A stretch of DNA of 62,000 nucleotides from Gnetum montanum (taxonomy: Eukaryota; Streptophyta; Gnetopsida; Gnetales; Gnetaceae), in NCBI GenBank assembly GCA_015680685.1, contig MNCI01001838.1:136483-198482 (forward strand). The letters are read 5' to 3'. The position numbers and the translations under genes are program-made. A model generated the notes under the pieces. That model searched no databases. It was not told where the DNA came from and worked only from the letters and a program-made list of their open reading frames with translations. Shown piece after piece: positions 46,032-57,439 of the stretch. Position 1 is the first letter of the stretch, and each line of letters begins with the position of its first letter.

Positions 46032-46919
46032 TGATGAGAGGAAGGTATCCCCTATGCTCAACCATACAAATTACAAGTGTTCACTAGTGATCTGGTCAAA
46101 CTCCATAGATTTAGTTATCTAAGAAATTAATATTCTTAAATAATGAATCATGTAGTTGTAAGGTCATTGTCTTCCTAACTCACACTTATAGGTTATCAGT
46201 AGATATGGTTATGGATTAAGGCATATGATATATATTTTTATGAGTATTTTTATATTTTTCTTCTAATGGCTAGATAACTAAGTAAAGGTTCAGTAATTAA
46301 ATGCCTAACTGATTAACTAGTCTATGAACTAACTTATCCTAATGTGGAGTAACTATTCCCATTTACTATACACATCCTGAACTAGTATTAACACTACTAG
46401 GTTACCAAGTGGCTATTGTAGGGTGTATCAAATATCCACTGTTGAGATTACCAATCATTAACACTTTATGCTTGAAGTGGCCATACTAACATGTTCATGA
46501 TTAGTTATATTAATTAATTAAAAATTAATGTAAAGTGCTTAGAAAGTAAAGTGCACGAAGGTACAATTAAGCTAGTCTAAGTGCTACAATGGATTTAGAA
46601 AATCTTGATATTATTACCATTCATGCCAATACATTTAGGTACATAGGCACTCAAATAAAACTCCATACAATCTCTTAGATTCATACTTTGAGAGGAGAAA
46701 ATATTCTAACTCTAGAGAGGAGAAACTATAAAAATTTGGCTACAACTATGAATTAACGTGCCATAAATGTAAGGAATGCATGCATTTATATAGGTAATGA
46801 CTGCACCAATGTTGACATATTTGCATCAATGCATCCTACCATGTGTGAATGGGGATACATCGATAGTGCTACATGAATAGGCATGCGTCAACATAGCCTG
46901 TCTTATTAATGTCTTTTCA
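46032..46919 (-). repeat. 3' LTR of element E
   Basis: 888 bp, TGATGAGAGG...GTCTTTTCA. TATA region near 46790 (minus) followed by catcaatgcatcc/gatacatcgatag repeats. The reversed polypurine tract GGGGGTA stands directly outside. Confidence 0.8.
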
Positions 46920-47164
46920 TACCCCCAAAATTGACTAAAAAATCATCCTTAAGTGAATATATTTAAGATCGAGTTTCTTATAAAAAACTGGAAGATATGG
47001 AATTTATTAACTAAAAGGGAGACAAATTGACTCTTGACTACCTCTAAGTGCTATATTGTATAGGATCACAAAAATTAGTGTCCATTACAACAAAATTGAA
47101 TACTTTACAAAAATTATAGTAGGTTCTTGTAGGATTGCCAAAGACATGATGAAGTATCAAATAG

Positions 47165-49990
47165 TGCCCAGTGGTGGAGGCTCCTATGATAGTAATGATC
47201 CCTCATTTCATCCTAATGCTGGTGGAGATTGAGGTTATCTTGCTACTACTATTGCTTCTGCCATAAGCTTGAAGGCATCTAAAAGTGCCTTCATTTTCTT
47301 CTATTTGTCACATGGATCATACATAGTCCATGTAGATTTGTCGATGTGGGATTGTGCTAGGACATCTCATGGGCATGAAATCAAAGGAAACAATTCCTTC
47401 ATGTTGATGGACTAGGCTACGAAGGTCTTGCATTCAATGTCAAATATCTTTACTAGGTTTTATAGCTCATGGTGATCATTTATTCTTTTGGCTAGGTTCT
47501 CAACAATAGATTGTTGGTTAGTTAATCTACTCCTAAGAACTTCAAGCTTTTTTTTGGTTGTCTCTAACTTTTTTTGTCTCTTTTTAATGCTTGAATTCTA
47601 TCTCATAAAGGAGGTAGGAACTAACTACCTACTTCTTCAATTCACTCCTTGGCCTCCTTGCTATCAACATCACTAGGTTTGCATAACAAAGTTTTGCAAG
47701 CTTAATGTATTCAGTCATCTCTTTGATTTCCAACTCCTTAAGATAGATTTCAGTTTTTAAAAATGTGTTTAGTCCAACCAAGATGGGTTGCCACATGTCA
47801 CCTCCTTATTGGAGTTATTGGATAGTTTCATTCATTTTTGCCTTTGCCAATTGAATTTCTTTTTCATTGACTTCTTTGAGGAGCCCAACCTAGTCCCTGT
47901 AGTGATTTTTTACTTAAAATTTTAGGGCTTTATGTTTATAGAAAGCCACCTCCATGGCAATTCTTTGGTAAAGGGCATGAACTTCATCCATTGAGAGATT
48001 ACGATTTTTAGCTACCAACCTTCTCAAATCCAAGTTTACCTTAGTGAGCTACTCCTACTACTAGCATATCAATTCAACCATCTAGTCCTTCTACTGCTTA
48101 GGATTTTGTAAGCAATGATTATTCTTATTGAGGATCAACTTTTCCTTTCATACTTGTGACATGTCCTTGTCAATGTTGAAGGACATGGCTTTTGAAAAGG
48201 ACACACTAAAGACTACTACTTGCTTTGCATTTCCAGCCTCTTATAATCTTTGCTGAAGTTGCTAGAAAGTTTCATCTCTTGAAAGCTCTAGCCTAAGAAT
48301 GGCAAGGTTAAAAACATGGGCATGCAATTCTATCTCTTGGAAAACTAATCATCAATTACGATGGTGGTCTTCTTTAGTTTCACATTGGCAATTAAAAATT
48401 TTTCCATTATCTTGAGAAACTATGATTGGTTCATAATGATTTCATTCAGGAGATCAAAGATCTCTGGAAGTGGTTGTTTGGTTTCAAATAGTCACTCCAA
48501 AAACTCCTCATGTTGGGCATCACTCATTTGACCACTCCCTACTCCTACAGACACACGAATATTTACCATGTTGGCAATTTTAGGCATTAATTCCATAAAA
48601 TCATTAAGGAATTTAGCCACCTTGTTAGCCACCACCTCCACTGCTATCTCCTAGCCTTCATGATACATGACCAGGATAATTGCCTCCTTGCCTTCATCCA
48701 ATATGATAGAGAAGTCTGCAGCATTTTTTGAGATTTTAGGAAAAGCTTGTTTGGGGATGGATACTGTGACCTCCATGACATCAAGATTAGACCTTACAAG
48801 CACCTAGTTCCTTTGTGTTAAGAACAAAGGGACAATCTCACTATCTAGCCAACTAATGATCCTTATGAAGTCATTTAGATGACTCATGGCTAGATGGTAG
48901 AATAATGATTCTCCACCACCTATAGAGCCTTGTTGTTGCTATAGTTGTTATTCTCAAAGCTTTTTGATGTGTTCTAAAATTTTGAGCATTTTGAAAGTGG
49001 TTTTAGGTAATGTAGGTGGCAAATCCTCCTCCTACAACTTGGTTGTTACCTTATCTTTCATTATCTTCTACCAGGATGTGGCATGAGCATGGCAAACCAC
49101 ATCATTGATGTATCACGATATTTCTCTTCTTTTGTATAATTTGCGAATGAAGCATGGAAAGGGGAGTGTCTTCCTTCCCTTCTCATTTTCTTTGGAGCAT
49201 TTTTCAATCTCCAAATAAATGAGTTGGAGAAGGCTGACCAAGAATTTCTCACTTAGAGTAGTGCATGCTTGAGTGGAGAAGGTTGTCACCTTACTGGGCC
49301 TCATTATTGGATTTAAGCAATAGGCCAAAATCTTGAAATATGTGCACTTTACCTTCATGAGGGCACCGTACTCCTTATGGTCCACTCCATAGCAATGTTG
49401 GATTCATTCTTTCTTAGCTTTAGTGTCTACATGTGTAGAGATTTTAGTTATCTTTGGCCCAAAATATAGCAACCCAAGGGCCTCTACACTCAGGAGACAA
49501 TTATGTCTTTGATCTTTAGAGATGCATCTCCCTGTTGGTTGTTCCAAAATAATTAAGTCTCCACCATGTACCATTCTTCATTGTTGGAGAGAATGAGCCA
49601 CATGGAAGACCCTTGTAGTTATATGCAAACTTCTTCTAGTATTAATTCCAAGACAGGTCCAAAGTTCAACTCTTGAAGAATGGGACTCTAGACCTCCTTG
49701 GTTCTTATTTTTTCTAGGTAGGCCTCTATGAGGGTAACTTCAAGATTACACCTTGTCCTAGGAGCTTCATCATGCCTGGACTATCTTGTTTTTGTAGTGG
49801 GAATATGTTAGATAGATTTTACTTTGGGCTTCTTCTAAAGAGGTCTAGTGGCATGGGTTGCCTCTAGTGCTTACTCTTAGAACTGTTGTGACTACAATTA
49901 CTACCTCCTTCCTTCTCTCAATTGCTTCTCCCTAGGCTATGAAGGTTCTCTTACCTACGATCCTTGTCTTAATGCCATCCATGATCACAA
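47165..49990 (-). pseudogene. ORF3 of element E
   Basis: Homologue of the D gene. The domain part at 49385-49113 is one 90-codon open stretch: MDHKEYGALMKVKCTYFKIL, CLNPIMRPSKVTTFST and RKTLPFPCFIRKLYKR. Upstream, near 49560, are WYMVET and a WLILSN-like block. Downstream the protein is charged, with hydrophobic residues spaced as in coiled coils (for example 48640-48240). It ends near KKMKALLDAFKLMAEAIVV. Conservation between D and E of the domain, the tail and the C-terminal motif shows that this was a real gene of the family. Function unknown; the position is envelope-like. Confidence 0.6.
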
Positions 49991-50039
49991 ACATAATCCA
50001 TGATTAGCTTATTACTACAGAACCCTTTGTTATTATGAT

Positions 50040-51568
50040 ATCTTCCACGTAACTAGTTGAATTATTTTAATATTATTTTATTTGCAAGCTATCAAATTTT
50101 ATGTACTGATCTTAATCCTTTATGGTAGTTGATTTTTAATATTATTTTAATAGGTTGACCATGGGAAGTTAGAAAAATTCCAAAATAATTTCTATTAGAA
50201 ATCAAAGATTTATCACGTTATCAACTTGTGAGTTACAGCTCTTGGAAGGTTCTTGGGCTTTGAAAAATTTTAAAATTCCTCTTGCTTCTATGAGAAATGA
50301 TGTAAAAATGGCTAATTAGCACACATATTTATAGTATTTTTATGATGCATCAATGGGGTTTTGTTGACGAGGCTGCATTGACTCATCCCACTACATTGAC
50401 GGAGTTGCATTGATGCAATTGGCATTTGAAAAATGAGGAATTTTGGACAAATTTAGGAATGAAATGATAGCTCAATGAAAGCTAGAAAAATATATAATGC
50501 TGGCAACAACATGGAAGAGGGGAATGTTGACTTGGAAATAGAAGTTTAACTAGGTTTGAATAAATTGGACATGTCAAAATTAAGCAAATCTAAATGTTTG
50601 AATGCAAGCAGATGAGATCAATCATGAAACTAGCAGTAGGATAGAAATTTGAACTTAAGGGATACAAAAGGAAATGTAAGTGGGTCCTCCCCAAAGTAGG
50701 CATATTCCCATGATGCCCTTGCATGCCCTCATTCCAAATAGTTCGTAAGCACCCAAGATGATTAATGGTCAGTTCAAGTTAAAACTTGTATCAAATAGAA
50801 TAAATATCATAGGATTATGAAATCCACATAACAAACATGCCAAACAAACATTATATTGGGTAGTGCAGTGATGTGTCATGAGCCATGAATGATGGTAGAG
50901 AGATAATGATAAGAGATGCTTATCCTAGTCACATGAAGTTGTTGTAAAGTATGTGATTAAGATGATCTGATACCATCCCATCATTGTTTGAGAATAAGTA
51001 CATCCATTTTTAGTGACTTTGCATTACAATATCTTAACCCTTTGATCATCAAGAGTTCATGATAATTCCCCAAGGGACAATCACCACTCAAATAGAAGAA
51101 GAAAAGAGAAAAAAGAAGATACTAAGGGCCTTAGTTAGAGGGGTGCCTTCAGGCATGGGTAACATGTCTTTCTAGCCCCATAACCAATGCTTGTAGTCCA
51201 TTATTTTTTCTAAGGGATGTGCTTTAAATTCTCATGTGTTTGTTAATTTTTTTTTCACAAAAACCACACCATGCAAAGACATGCTTCCTTGATGGTCAAT
51301 AGGAGTGATGAGAGACCAATGGATAAGAATCATACACTCAAGAAAGAAGTTGAAAAAAAAATATGACAAGTCCCTTTGAAGTCACCCTATGTTATTACTT
51401 ATTGGTTTGTTTTGAGTCTATTAAGTAGCCAATTTGGTCACTTTCAGTTTAAATTGGAAGGACCTCATGTTCCCAAGATATCGAGCCTTTGTAGAATGGA
51501 TGGAATGGATGGGTGTCATGGTCTCACTACTTGTTGTCATGAGAAAATTAACCTCTTGTTAACAAAGT
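50040..51568 (-). other. Spacer of element E between integrase and ORF3
   Basis: Non-coding. Shares blocks with D (51125-51190, ccttagttagagg...ccataaccaatg). Confidence 0.5.
50327..50424 (-). promoter_or_regulatory. Candidate internal promoter of ORF3 (element E)
   Basis: Minus-strand TATAAAT (50333-50327) with upstream repeats gatgcatcaatggggttttg, ttgacgaggctgcattgac and ttgacggagttgcattgatg (50343-50424). The same words occur in family LTR promoters, for example 52340-52400. Confidence 0.5.
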
Positions 51569-52429
51569 TGATGAGTGGCAAGTACCCCCTACACCCAACC
51601 ATACAAATCACAAGTGTTCACACACAATCTAGTCAAATTCTATGGATGGAACTAGTTGTGGCATTTAGATTGTTAAGCATTGATCATAGGATTTTGTCTT
51701 CCTACTTGGACTAGTGGTAGCTTTGTCACGTATGCTTTAGTCCAAAGTGAGGTATATGATAGTTGATGTTATTATGATGTTAAGCTAATCTTAATGGTAA
51801 TATAGAAATTAATTATTTACACTAACTAACTATAGGAAGATAAATTCTAAGGTAGCCTACGGGTAATGAGTGTCCATTCCTAGCTTGCAATACATGTCCT
51901 AAACCCATGGACCCATTACTAGGATTACCAAGCATTATGCTACCCAGTAAACCATGTAATAACACTACTATGATTACCAAATGAATGTGTTTATGCACAA
52001 AAATGATCACACTCATTTCGCCAATTGATTAATATGCATGAAAATGTAAATATTAACTAAGTACATGGAAAGTAAATTGTATTAAAATTAAATCTATTCT
52101 AATTCAAAGTATTGCAATGAATATGAATCAATCTTGATCTTATTTTCATTCATAAAATGTGTCTAGGTACAATGCCACTCGAATAAGATGCCATACAACT
52201 AACTTAAACCCACATTGTAGGCACTCACTGACTATTGGCTAAAATCACAAAATGAAACTACAAGAGTCTACCTACAAAATGACCAAAAGGTACCTCATAT
52301 GCAACTAGTTCTTGCATATTTATAGGTGAGGAAAGATGTTTTGTCAATGCATATGCAACAACACATCAATGCATGTGTTGATGGGGATGTGTCAATGCAT
52401 GCCTATCGACATAACCATATGATGATTCA
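51569..52429 (-). repeat. Athila-type LTR inserted in element E
   Basis: TGATGAGTGG...GATGATTCA, about 861 bp, collinear with the other LTRs, with a TATA box near 52318 and gcatcaatgcatg repeats beyond. It interrupts sequence that is continuous in D at about 38380. Flanks AAAGT (51564-51568) and AAAGG (52433-52437) are a near-duplicate, so a solo LTR is likely. Confidence 0.7.
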
Positions 52430-52689
52430 TAAAAAGGTCATAATTAAAAGATAACAATAATTCAACTAGTTAGCAAATCAATCATTACATTAATTTCTAC
52501 ATTCATTAACTTCTAGTATAATAATAGCAATGGCAAAATTGGATATTCCATGTAAAATAAAATAAAGCACTAAAAAATAAGATAAAATAAAAGGAAAAAT
52601 ATATAAAATAATTGATAAAATATTCAAGAAAATTTAAAACATGTGAAGGATAGTGTAAAACAAAAAGGTAAAAAATTGGGTACCCTACA

Positions 52690-53285
52690 CATAATGTTAA
52701 TATGGATGGCCTTCTTTTCCATGACTGAGTTGAAAGGAGAAGATCTAAAAAATAAAGTGGGTGTCCATTTGTTAAGGTGTTAACACCACCAGTTATCCTA
52801 GGTTATAGGAAATGGTTTACTTATTAGGTGTTGACTAATAGCCATTTCTTTGGGCTTGAAGGATGGTAAGTTATCATGGCACTAGAGGGAAAAGTTGCAT
52901 GAATGAAGCAAGGTGTGATATATGCATGGGACTCTAATAAAGAACCTTAATACCCAATTGAAATTTAACTCTCCTTATTTATGTGTTATGACATTTTTTG
53001 ACATGTGTCTTGTGCATTTCATTCATTATTAATGCTACTAGTTATTTTTTGTCAAGCACATGTAATGTCATAAGATGTTCTTGTTGTGCTAGATCAAGCT
53101 CAAGCTCAAGCTTGGAAGTTGTTGAAAGTTTATGGAGCTCAGCTTGGATTGGAAGTTTGGGTAACTTCTTGTACACCAACTGATAAGGAGAATAAGGTAT
53201 AGGAAGTTTCTAGGTTGATTGATAAGTCCATAGAACATCATTGAGTTTTGTGCTCTAGTACTTTCTATATTTACTAATTTATGTT
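52690..53285 (-). pseudogene. Integrase C-terminal remnant of element E
   Basis: Aligns with D 38700-39320: the spacer end (ggcc.tct...ccatga.tgagttg) and the integrase tail coding region, now full of stops. Similarity stops near ctatatttactaatt at 53280. Confidence 0.6.
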
Positions 53286-53287
53286 GA

Positions 53288-53302
53288 TTTCTCTCTCTCT
53301 CT
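53288..53302. repeat. CT-rich microsatellite at the truncation point of E
   Basis: (CT)n at the edge of similarity, followed by pyrimidine-rich DNA to about 53460. Confidence 0.5.
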
Positions 53303-53466
53303 TTTTCTCTCTTATTTATCATCTTCCACTTCCTCAGGATATCTTTTTTTTTATGTCTCTCATGATCCTTTCTTCTTTTTTAGTCATAATCACTTATTCT
53401 TCATTCTCTCTTATCAAAGTCTGTAGATAAGTATGATGAAGAGAATGGGAGAGTTGGATAATGGTG

Positions 53467-53709
53467 TTAGTTGGTTCTTCTCTTGTAGCTCCTTAATTCA
53501 TCTCTTCTAGACCTATTGGAGGTTTTTGGCATTAAATTCCTTCTAAGTTTGAGGTCTACCTTATCTCTTCCCAAAATTTCTACAAGATTTAACTGCAACT
53601 TTGTCTTCATAGGATCTTTGATGCATATTACTGCTATTTGAAAACTAAATCTATGAGTATAGTAAGACTTTTCAACTTTATATGACTCATCTACCTTCTT
53701 GTTAAACAT
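53467..53709 (-). other. Short open stretch of unknown nature
   Basis: 80 codons (MFNKKVDESYKVEKSYYTHR...KLQLNLVEILGRDKVDL). Lysine- and aspartate-rich, not low-complexity. No family recognised and no neighbouring frame extends it. It could be an exon or retroelement remnant, or chance. Confidence 0.25.
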
Positions 53710-53905
53710 GATAGTCTATGGTGCTTTCTTTCCTTTTTCTTTCTTATACCTTACTACCATAGTAGCATCTCTTCTTGCTTGAGCCTCTATTGGTTGATAT
53801 GACCTAGTCATGTTTTTAGTAACTTGGTACCCTTCTTGTGCATGTCAAGATTTAATTTTAGGATGGTTTCTTGAAGCATAGATGATGCTGAGAATTATAA
53901 AATCA

Positions 53906-54019
53906 TGATCATTACTAGTGAGTTGATAGTTATGGAAGCATGATGTTGTTAATCAACTCACTATCAACTCACTAGTAAGATCATGATCAACTCACTATCA
54001 ACTCACTAGTAAGATCATG
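53906..54019. repeat. Inverted and tandem repeat cluster
   Basis: Two perfect 34-bp units (53952-53985 and 53986-54019), each containing ctatcaactcactag. The inverse ctagtgagttgatag stands at 53915-53929, so either unit can pair with it. Confidence 0.8.
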
Positions 54020-54039
54020 ATCATTTTCTTCCCACTTAG

Positions 54040-54780
54040 AGTTAGTAAGGTGAAAAACATATGGCTTAACTCTTAGTTAGGTATATTATAAAATGATGTT
54101 GTTGGCTCTTAAGTATGGTAAGTATAAATATAATGAAAATGAATGTAAATTCTATTTCTAAGTACAATAAAAATATAAATCTATTCTAGCCTAATGAAAA
54201 TAAGTATTCATTCTTAGTTTTTTGTACATGTCTTGGGTTGATGTAACTATTATTGGCATCATTAAGTAACTTTACTACTGATTGAATCAAGAAAAGTCAC
54301 TACTAGGTTACCAAATAGTTACATTTTACACTTGAAACTAGTTGTACTAATTCCACCTTACTAATGAACATTGGAACAATAAATGACTTAGGAAATATAA
54401 ATGACATAGTAAAAGTGAAAAACATGGAAAAGTAAATCTATTCTATGTGAGAAATTGCAATGATGAAGAACAATCTTGATCTTTACTGTCATTCATGAAT
54501 TATGTCCAGGAATAATGCAATCAAATAAAGATGTTGTATAATTGTAATTCATCACATTGTGAACATTTACAGCTAATTCTAACTTCAAGAAAACAAACTA
54601 AAAGAATTTTGTTAAGTATTAGGCAAAAACTTATTTTCAACACAATCTTTAGCTCGTATTTATAGGCATGACCATAGTTAACTACATCATATCTACAAAA
54701 ATTTATATTAGGATATGATATCATAGTCCTCAACTTCATCAAAATTTTACTCAATCTTTGTACTAATCTCATTTTTTACA
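54040..54780 (-). repeat. Diverged Athila-type LTR fragment
   Basis: Follows the usual LTR order from the ggtatatta block through caatcaaataaagatgttg and a TATA-like tatttatagg (54658), but lacks the TGATGAG end. More diverged than the other LTRs. Confidence 0.55.
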
Positions 54781-56410
54781 AGTGATGGAGCTAGAAGCTT
54801 AGGCTATCCAAGGACCTAAGGAAGGTAATTGTGACTAGGGTCTAATGTTTCTATTTATACTATTATATATATTCCTAAAAAAGATTCATACATTTGTATA
54901 GGCTCTTATTTGGATGATTCATAAGTATGCTTTTGTATATATTATCCAGTGTAAATTTTTTATATGTATATGATCATGTGTCAGATGTATTAATTAACAT
55001 CTCATGATACTTAGACTTGGAAATTACATTGGATAGTTTTGTAATGTATTCGGGTTTAAAGTAATACTTGTTCATATGTGATAGTGATGATTCAGGTTTT
55101 CATGCTTCTTTTTTAGTATGATTGATGTGATTTTGAAGGAATTTTTCTTTAGTTTTTGCTACATAGTCCATTTTCATGATGTGTTACACATTTCTTTAGT
55201 AGTGGACATTAGAATATGCCATTTACCTTGGCTCAACTTGGGGTTGGATAGGTGGGGTGCTACAATTCTAGGCATATTTCTAATTATTATTACCTTACCC
55301 TCAAAAAAAGGCTATATTTACATAAATTTTAATATTTAACTTTATACTAATGAATCTATAGTTTCCATGAAATATATTTTGTACACAAAAAATCATCTTT
55401 TAAAATCATGGTGTTTACATAAGAACTCTACATTAAGTATTTTTAGAATGATGACAATTAATTAAATAGACATGAAGACCATTTTAAAAAATAGTAATAG
55501 AATTTTGATTATAAAATTCTTTATTTTTATGTAATAAGAAATTATGAATGGATACTTGTTACTCATTGAAAATCCACATTTGTCAATTCTAATGAATCTT
55601 AAAATTAAACATGAAAAATATATTAGCTTTCAAATTTTAGAGTAACATGTGGAGGATGTTATAAGAAGATTTGAACTAAGCTTCTACTGCACATATGTCA
55701 AAATGCCTTATAGTTTATGTGGTAAAATTTCATGCATCCCTATGAAGCTTTATAGTTCCTATAAAATTTTCTCAATTTATATATCAACACATTGAGTTCA
55801 AAAAAGAACATAATATGGTTTATCACATAGATTCTTTAGGTAATGCTATCCCTTCATTTGCTCAAGGTAAAATAATTTAATATCTCATGTTTCAATTGTA
55901 GCCTTGAATGTATACATCATTTTTTATCTTTTTTGTTTATAGAAAGCCTTCAGTAGGAAGTAAAAACCAAAAAGATGCTTCTAAAAGAGAGCAAGGTCTA
56001 ATCATCTTTCTATCCTAGAGGGAAGGGTTTTCAAGCTTAGTTAAAAGAATAAAACTCTAAAACATATCTTCATAACCATTGGGTCATTCATCTTATGTTT
56101 TTTAAAGCTTAACCTCTATTTGGCAATTCTATATAGCTTTACTATGAATTTTCTTTATAATACATTTTATTTTTGGGTCTAATACTTTTCTTTTTAAAAA
56201 ATAATATGTTTATTTTATTGTGATCCAATGTATCATACATTATCTAGGATATATCCTCAAAGAAAATGTTGGTTTACATGGATATCTCTATGTTTCTCAA
56301 ACTAATGTTATAGTTAATTTTAACATAATTAATAAATAAAAACATTTCACAACTATTTAATAAAATAGAACATGAATGATTAGGAAATATTAGATCTCAA
56401 AAATAAAATT
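54781..56410. other. AT-rich DNA without recognised gene
   Basis: No homology that I can name. The open stretch at 55118-55339 is hydrophobic and isolated. Confidence 0.35.
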
Positions 56411-56411
56411 A

Positions 56412-56590
56412 AGAATGGCATGTTAGCCTAGTGATAAGAGTCTCCATTTAAAAACTTCAAGTCATGGGTTTGATTTTGGGGGGTAATGCTGAATTAAATA
56501 TCTTGGGGCATACTATATTATAATTATTTTAGGGTTTCGACACCAACAACCTACCCTCCTATTTAATATTTATAAAGAAGAAGGTTTAAT
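56412..56590 (+). mobile_element. tRNA-derived SINE-like element
   Basis: An A-box-like TAGCCTAGTGATAAGAG (56424-56440) and a B-box-like GGTTTGATTTT (56469-56479) are separated by about 28 bp, as in tRNA-derived RNA polymerase III promoters. B-box GGTTCGA has become GGTTTGA by a CpG change. The body after the B box does not fold as a tRNA, so it is a SINE or relic rather than a tRNA gene. No clear target duplication. Confidence 0.6.
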
Positions 56591-56689
56591 GGCTAGGATT
56601 ATCAATCATAAATCATGAATGTTAAACTTAACTTGATATCCAATTAAGACATAAAAATGTTCATGTAATCCAAGTTAAGGAAGAATATG

Positions 56690-57430
56690 CTTGCCTCGGT
56701 TATGATGGAACAGTAAGGAGGATGAGAAGTTTTTATTTGATTTATTTTCAAGTGATCTCCTCTTTGCAAAAGCTATTGAAGTTCAGAATCTCAAAGGTCC
56801 TAATTAGTACAATGAACTCCTCTCTTATCTTTTTCACTCAGGAGACTTCACAAGAATGGGATAACAAGAAGAAACAATAGTTTCTTCACAAAGTTAAGTA
56901 GTACATAGAGATTTAGGGCAACATTTACAAGGTCTATGCTTATGGATTAGTTTGATGATACATGCTTAATGTTGATCAACTATAGATCCTGCAATATACT
57001 CATGGACGTCCTTGATGGGGCCATTATGCAAGGAGAAGGATGGTTGTGAAAATTCTCATGGAAAGATAATTTTGGCTAACAATCTTCAAGGATTCCCATC
57101 ATTTTTCATGTTTGTGTGAGTACTACCAAAGAGATGGAGAAATGATCATATGAATGGTAGGGTCTTAATACTGGACCTAATTACTAGATCCTTTCAACCT
57201 TTGGAGCATTGACTTTATGGGGTCCATTAATTCCATGTTCAATTGAAAAGTGTATACATCATAGCAGTTGACTACTACACTAAGAGGGCCAAAGCTATAG
57301 CCATCACTAACTGTTCATCTTCTACTATAGCATGGTTTGTTGAACAATGTGTGGTAAACAGGTTTGACATGCTAAGGCCACTTATTTCTAATAATGAAAT
57401 CCACTTTATAGCAGCTACTTTTTGAAAATT
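56690..57430 (+). pseudogene. Ty3/gypsy integrase remnant
   Basis: Across three frames it reads WGHYARRRMVVKIL and FWLTIFKDSHHFSCLCEYYQ (zinc-binding half, about 57010-57140), then SIDFMGS and KSVYIIAVDYYTKRAKAIAI (first aspartate, about 57255-57310). NRFDMLRPLISNNEIHF follows (second aspartate now N, 57360-57410). It breaks before the catalytic glutamate. The upstream part (56760-56950) resembles the pre-integrase linker. Both frameshifts and stops. Confidence 0.7.
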
Positions 57431-57439
57431 GATGCAACA

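Larger units (their letters stand above)
46032..53285 (-). mobile_element. Element E: Athila-type retrotransposon, 5' truncated
   Basis: 3' LTR 46032-46919, polypurine complement (taccccc, 46920-46926), ORF3 (about 49990-47165), spacer with TATA box, and the C-terminal part of integrase up to about 53285, where similarity to D stops inside the integrase core. gag, RT and the 5' LTR are absent. Left flank CAAGT (46027-46031). A separate LTR is inserted at 51569. Confidence 0.75.

Noticed and set aside
56412-56590. A functional tRNA gene
   Set aside because: A and B boxes are present but no acceptor stem, anticodon stem or clover-leaf can be formed.
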